This document shows, piece by piece, positions 61,888-64,000 of a stretch of 64,000 nt of DNA. Position 1 is the first letter of the stretch; every line of letters starts with the position of its first letter. The stretch is from BAIKAL-G1 sp943370385 (GTDB lineage: Bacteria > Cyanobacteriota > Cyanobacteriia > PCC-6307 > Cyanobiaceae): NCBI GenBank assembly GCA_943370385.1, contig CALRQT020000014.1, forward strand, positions 1 through 64,000, read 5' to 3'. The position numbers and the translations under genes are program-made. The notes beneath the pieces were generated by a model, which was not told the DNA's origin, did not search any database, and saw only the letters and a list, made by a program, of their open reading frames with translations.

Positions 61888-62088
61888 ATGACCTCCCTTA
61901 TCCCCACCAACGTTCTCAAGCCGATCGTGGCCCTCACCCCCATGGCTGGGGCCGTTGTGGTGCCCCTGTTGGTGCCGATCCTGATGGTGCGTGTCGGCAT
62001 TGGCGCCGGTGTGGCGGCCGCCGTGGTCGTCAGCTGCATTTGGTTCACCCTGATGCTGCGCACCTCTGAAATGCCGCACCACGGCTAA
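61888..62088 (+). CDS. Small hydrophobic membrane protein
   Basis: A 66-residue protein with two membrane segments (about 13-33 and 37-57) and a short polar end (RTSEMPHHG). It begins four bases after the DUF4912 stop, so it is likely co-transcribed. No family is recognised, but the hydrophobic pattern and operon position support a real gene. Confidence 0.7.
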   Translation: MTSLIPTNVLKPIVALTPMAGAVVVPLLVPILMVRVGIGAGVAAAVVVSCIWFTLMLRTSEMPHHG

Positions 62089-62293
62089 ATCCTTCCAGGC
62101 GAAATTTTCAACTAACGGACCCAACCAGGTCCAAGCCTTTAAGGGCAACTCCTAACGACTGGGGCTCGAATTGCGCCCCGGGCAGCAAAACGCCGACTAA
62201 TCCGGGAACCCTTGCTGCAGTGATGGCGAGGCGATGGTTGGGCGGCAGGATCCGATCTCTGGCTGGCTCCATCAACCGGCAGGATCCCCAACC

Positions 62294-63778
62294 ATGCGGG
62301 CGGGCGGACCGGGCCCAGCCCCCCAGCGGCTCGAGCCGGGCCCACCAGCCCGCAGGCGATCCCAACCCAGACTGCCGGCCCCGAGCATCCTGGGCCTATC
62401 GGCCTGCCTGGGCCTGGCGCTGTCCGGTTGCAGCCAGGCTGGGCGCATCATCGGCCAGCCCCCCCAGGCCTTGCCCCTGCCGCCGGGCTTCGCCGTGGCC
62501 TTCAACCACCGGGCCGAGCACCACTACCGAAGTCCGATCAGCCAGCGAGAGCGCGCCGGCGACGATCTCGAAGCGATGCTGCTAACGGCGATTGACTCCG
62601 CACAACGGGAAGTCCTGGTCGCGGTTCAGGAGTTGTCCCTGCCCCGGGTGGCCGAAGCCCTGGTGGCCAAACACCGGCAGGGGGTCCTTGTGCGGGTCGT
62701 GCTGGAGGACACCTACAGCACCCCCTGGAGCGACGAACACGCTGCCGATCTCCGTCCCCATCTGCGCCAGCGCCGTCAGCAATTAATGGCCCTGGCCGAC
62801 CAGGACCGCAACGGCGTGCTCAGCCCAGGCGAGATCGAACGGGGGGATGCGTTGGCCATCCTGCAGCGGGGCAGCGTGCCCGTGATCGATGACCGGGAAG
62901 ACGGCAGCGCTGGCAGCGGTTTGATGCACGCCAAATTTCTGGTGGTAGACCGGAAATTGGTGGTGACGGGATCGGCCAACTTCACCCCCTCCTGCATCCA
63001 CGGCGATCCCGATGATCCGCGCACCCGCGGCAACGTCAACCACCTGCTGCGCATCGAAAGCCCGGCTCTTGCCGACCGGTTTGGGGCCGAATTCAAGCGC
63101 TTCTGGGGCGATGGGCCCGGCGGGGCCAGCGATAGCCAGTTCGGTCTCTCCAAGCAGGAGGGGGGCGTCGACACGGTGATGGTGGGCCCCACCCGGGTGC
63201 GCCTCCTGTTTGCGCCCCACCGCCGCAGCGATCCCCACCACGGCTTGAACCTGCTGGCCCAGGTGCTTGCTGGCAGCAAACGCCGCCTGGACCTGGCCCT
63301 GTTTGTGTTCTCCGCCCAGAACCTGGCGGATACGGTGGGCCAGCTCAAGGCCAGGGGGGTCCAGATCCGGCTGCTGGCCGACCCCGGCTTTGCCAATCGC
63401 CCCTTTTCGGAAGTGCTCGACCTGCTGGGCCTGGCCCTGCCCGATCGCCACTGCAAATTGGAAGCCGGCAACCGCCCCCTGGCCGCAGCCTTGGAAGGGG
63501 TGGCCACCCCGAGGCTGGCGGGGGGCGACAAACTGCACCACAAGGTCGCCGTGATCGACAACCGCACCGTGGTCACCGGCAGCTTCAACTGGAGCCCTTC
63601 GGCCGCCCATCAGAACGATGAGATGCTGATGATTATCGACTCGCCCCCACTGGCGGCCCACTTCACCCAGGAAATCGATCGGCTCTGGAGAGGGGCAGAG
63701 CTAGGAATCAACCCGCGGCTCGAACGTAAAATTGCCCGGGGCAGACAGCTCTGCGGCAGCGGAATACAAAGGGTTTAA
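62294..63778 (+). CDS. Phospholipase D-like lipoprotein with an EF-hand insert
   Basis: A 494-residue protein with two HKD motifs, the mark of the phospholipase D superfamily: MHAKFLVVDRK (His212) with GSANFT, and HHKVAVIDNR (near 415) with GSFNWSPSAAHQNDE. PLD enzymes act on phosphodiesters of lipids or nucleic acids. The N-terminus has a hydrophobic segment ending in the lipobox LSGC, so it is exported and probably lipid anchored. Between residues 169 and 180 lies a canonical EF-hand loop (DQDRNGVLSPGE), a calcium-binding insert ahead of the first HKD. Start ATG 62294; an upstream ATG at 62234 is possible. Confidence 0.85.
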   Translation: MRAGGPGPAPQRLEPGPPARRRSQPRLPAPSILGLSACLGLALSGCSQAGRIIGQPPQALPLPPGFAVAFNHRAEHHYRSPISQRERAGDDLEAMLLTAIDSAQREVLVAVQELSLPRVAEALVAKHRQGVLVRVVLEDTYSTPWSDEHAADLRPHLRQRRQQLMALADQDRNGVLSPGEIERGDALAILQRGSVPVIDDREDGSAGSGLMHAKFLVVDRKLVVTGSANFTPSCIHGDPDDPRTRGNVNHLLRIESPALADRFGAEFKRFWGDGPGGASDSQFGLSKQEGGVDTVMVGPTRVRLLFAPHRRSDPHHGLNLLAQVLAGSKRRLDLALFVFSAQNLADTVGQLKARGVQIRLLADPGFANRPFSEVLDLLGLALPDRHCKLEAGNRPLAAALEGVATPRLAGGDKLHHKVAVIDNRTVVTGSFNWSPSAAHQNDEMLMIIDSPPLAAHFTQEIDRLWRGAELGINPRLERKIARGRQLCGSGIQRV

Positions 63779-63905
63779 GCGGTTCTTGGGCAAGATCTAC
63801 GCTGGCGAGGGGAACCACATCCACCAGACTGGATTACAGCCAGCACGGTGAATGAGCCCGATGGAGCGACGGTTCGGAACAGGAACTGACTAGGGATCAA
63901 AGATA
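63779..63905. other. Intergenic gap at the right end
   Basis: A 127-base stretch between the PLD gene and the truncated minus-strand gene. It is AT-richer than the coding DNA around it. I see no convincing promoter or hairpin. Confidence 0.5.
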
Positions 63906-64000
63906 TCACTCAACAACGATCGGCTCGCCGTTGGCATCATGATTGCAAAAGCGGAACCAATCCTCAGCAGAAAGGGCCTTGGGGACAATTTTTTGAAATC
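63906..64000 (-). CDS. Unidentified protein, C-terminal end only (partial)
   Basis: Reading in from the right edge on the minus strand, the frame gives FQKIVPKALSAEDWFRFCNH and DANGEPIVVE, then TGA at 63908-63906. The run of ordinary residues with normal codon use and a clean stop suggests the end of a real gene that starts outside the window. Only 30 residues are visible, so no family can be named. Confidence 0.5.
   Translation of the reverse strand, partial: FQKIVPKALSAEDWFRFCNHDANGEPIVVE

Overview
The window is chromosomal DNA from a high-GC picocyanobacterium of the Synechococcus/Cyanobium (alpha-cyanobacterial) type. The evidence is direct: it carries photosystem II genes (5' end of psbA, psbX), the Calvin-cycle switch protein CP12, ycf66, a high-light-inducible protein, a phycobilisome rod-core linker with a bilin-lyase-like gene, the orange carotenoid protein system, and a circularly permuted two-piece tmRNA gene whose tag reads ANNIVRFSRQAAPVAA. 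Coding density is high, many neighbours overlap by 1-12 bases, GTG and TTG starts are frequent, and no transposase, integrase, prophage or CRISPR array is visible.

Layout. 1-6.7 kb: psbA start (minus), two small exported proteins, an aspartoacylase-like Zn enzyme divergent from a translationally coupled run (glutathione-transferase-like / DUF2301 membrane protein / Uup-type ABC-F), then cp12 with a strong terminator. 6.7-16 kb: obg divergent from a sugar-type ABC ATPase, mutS2, a VOC protein, hemB, a CbpA-type DnaJ, an exported thioredoxin-like protein converging on a Sap/LysE-type membrane protein. 16-25.6 kb: permuted ssrA, an RNA methyltransferase, a holin-like/DUF883-like membrane pair, smc, a PRC-barrel protein, msrB, an LpxB-related glycosyltransferase, tRNA-Leu(GAG). 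25.7-34.7 kb: accC, yggT, psbX, ycf66, two coupled beta-propeller-like lipoproteins, hli coupled to a BacA/SbmA-like ABC exporter, hit, comM. 34.7-43.1 kb: rpsU, a DUF3747 exported protein, def, an S9 prolyl-oligopeptidase-like protein overlapping gltS, and a fused class II aldolase/short-chain dehydrogenase. 43.1-47.0 kb: an AT-richer gap, then the photoprotection operon ocp-crtW-frp, divergent from a quinone-reductase-like gene interrupted by a UGA at codon 21. 47-52 kb: an exported GH12-like glycosidase, mtnA, DUF1543, an aldo/keto reductase and a metallophosphoesterase. 52-64 kb: the suf Fe-S assembly operon (ftrC-sufB-sufC-sufD-sufS) divergent from sufR, which leads a coupled run into a CpcS/CpeS-like lyase and cpcG; then DUF4912, a small membrane protein, a two-HKD phospholipase-D-like lipoprotein with an EF-hand insert, and a truncated unidentified gene.

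Themes. Light harvesting and photoprotection (psbA, psbX, hli, ocp/crtW/frp, cpcG, lyase) are interleaved with Fe-S biogenesis and thiol redox control (suf, ftrC, cp12, msrB, thioredoxin-like protein). The most noteworthy non-coding structure is the ftrC-sufR intergenic region with three long perfect inverted repeats, one of them operator-like. No clearly new multi-gene system was found. The best leads are that regulatory region, the operator-like repeat in front of ocp, the UGA-interrupted reductase, the GH12-like enzyme, the EF-hand PLD lipoprotein, and a possible small RNA at 15.84-15.99 kb.
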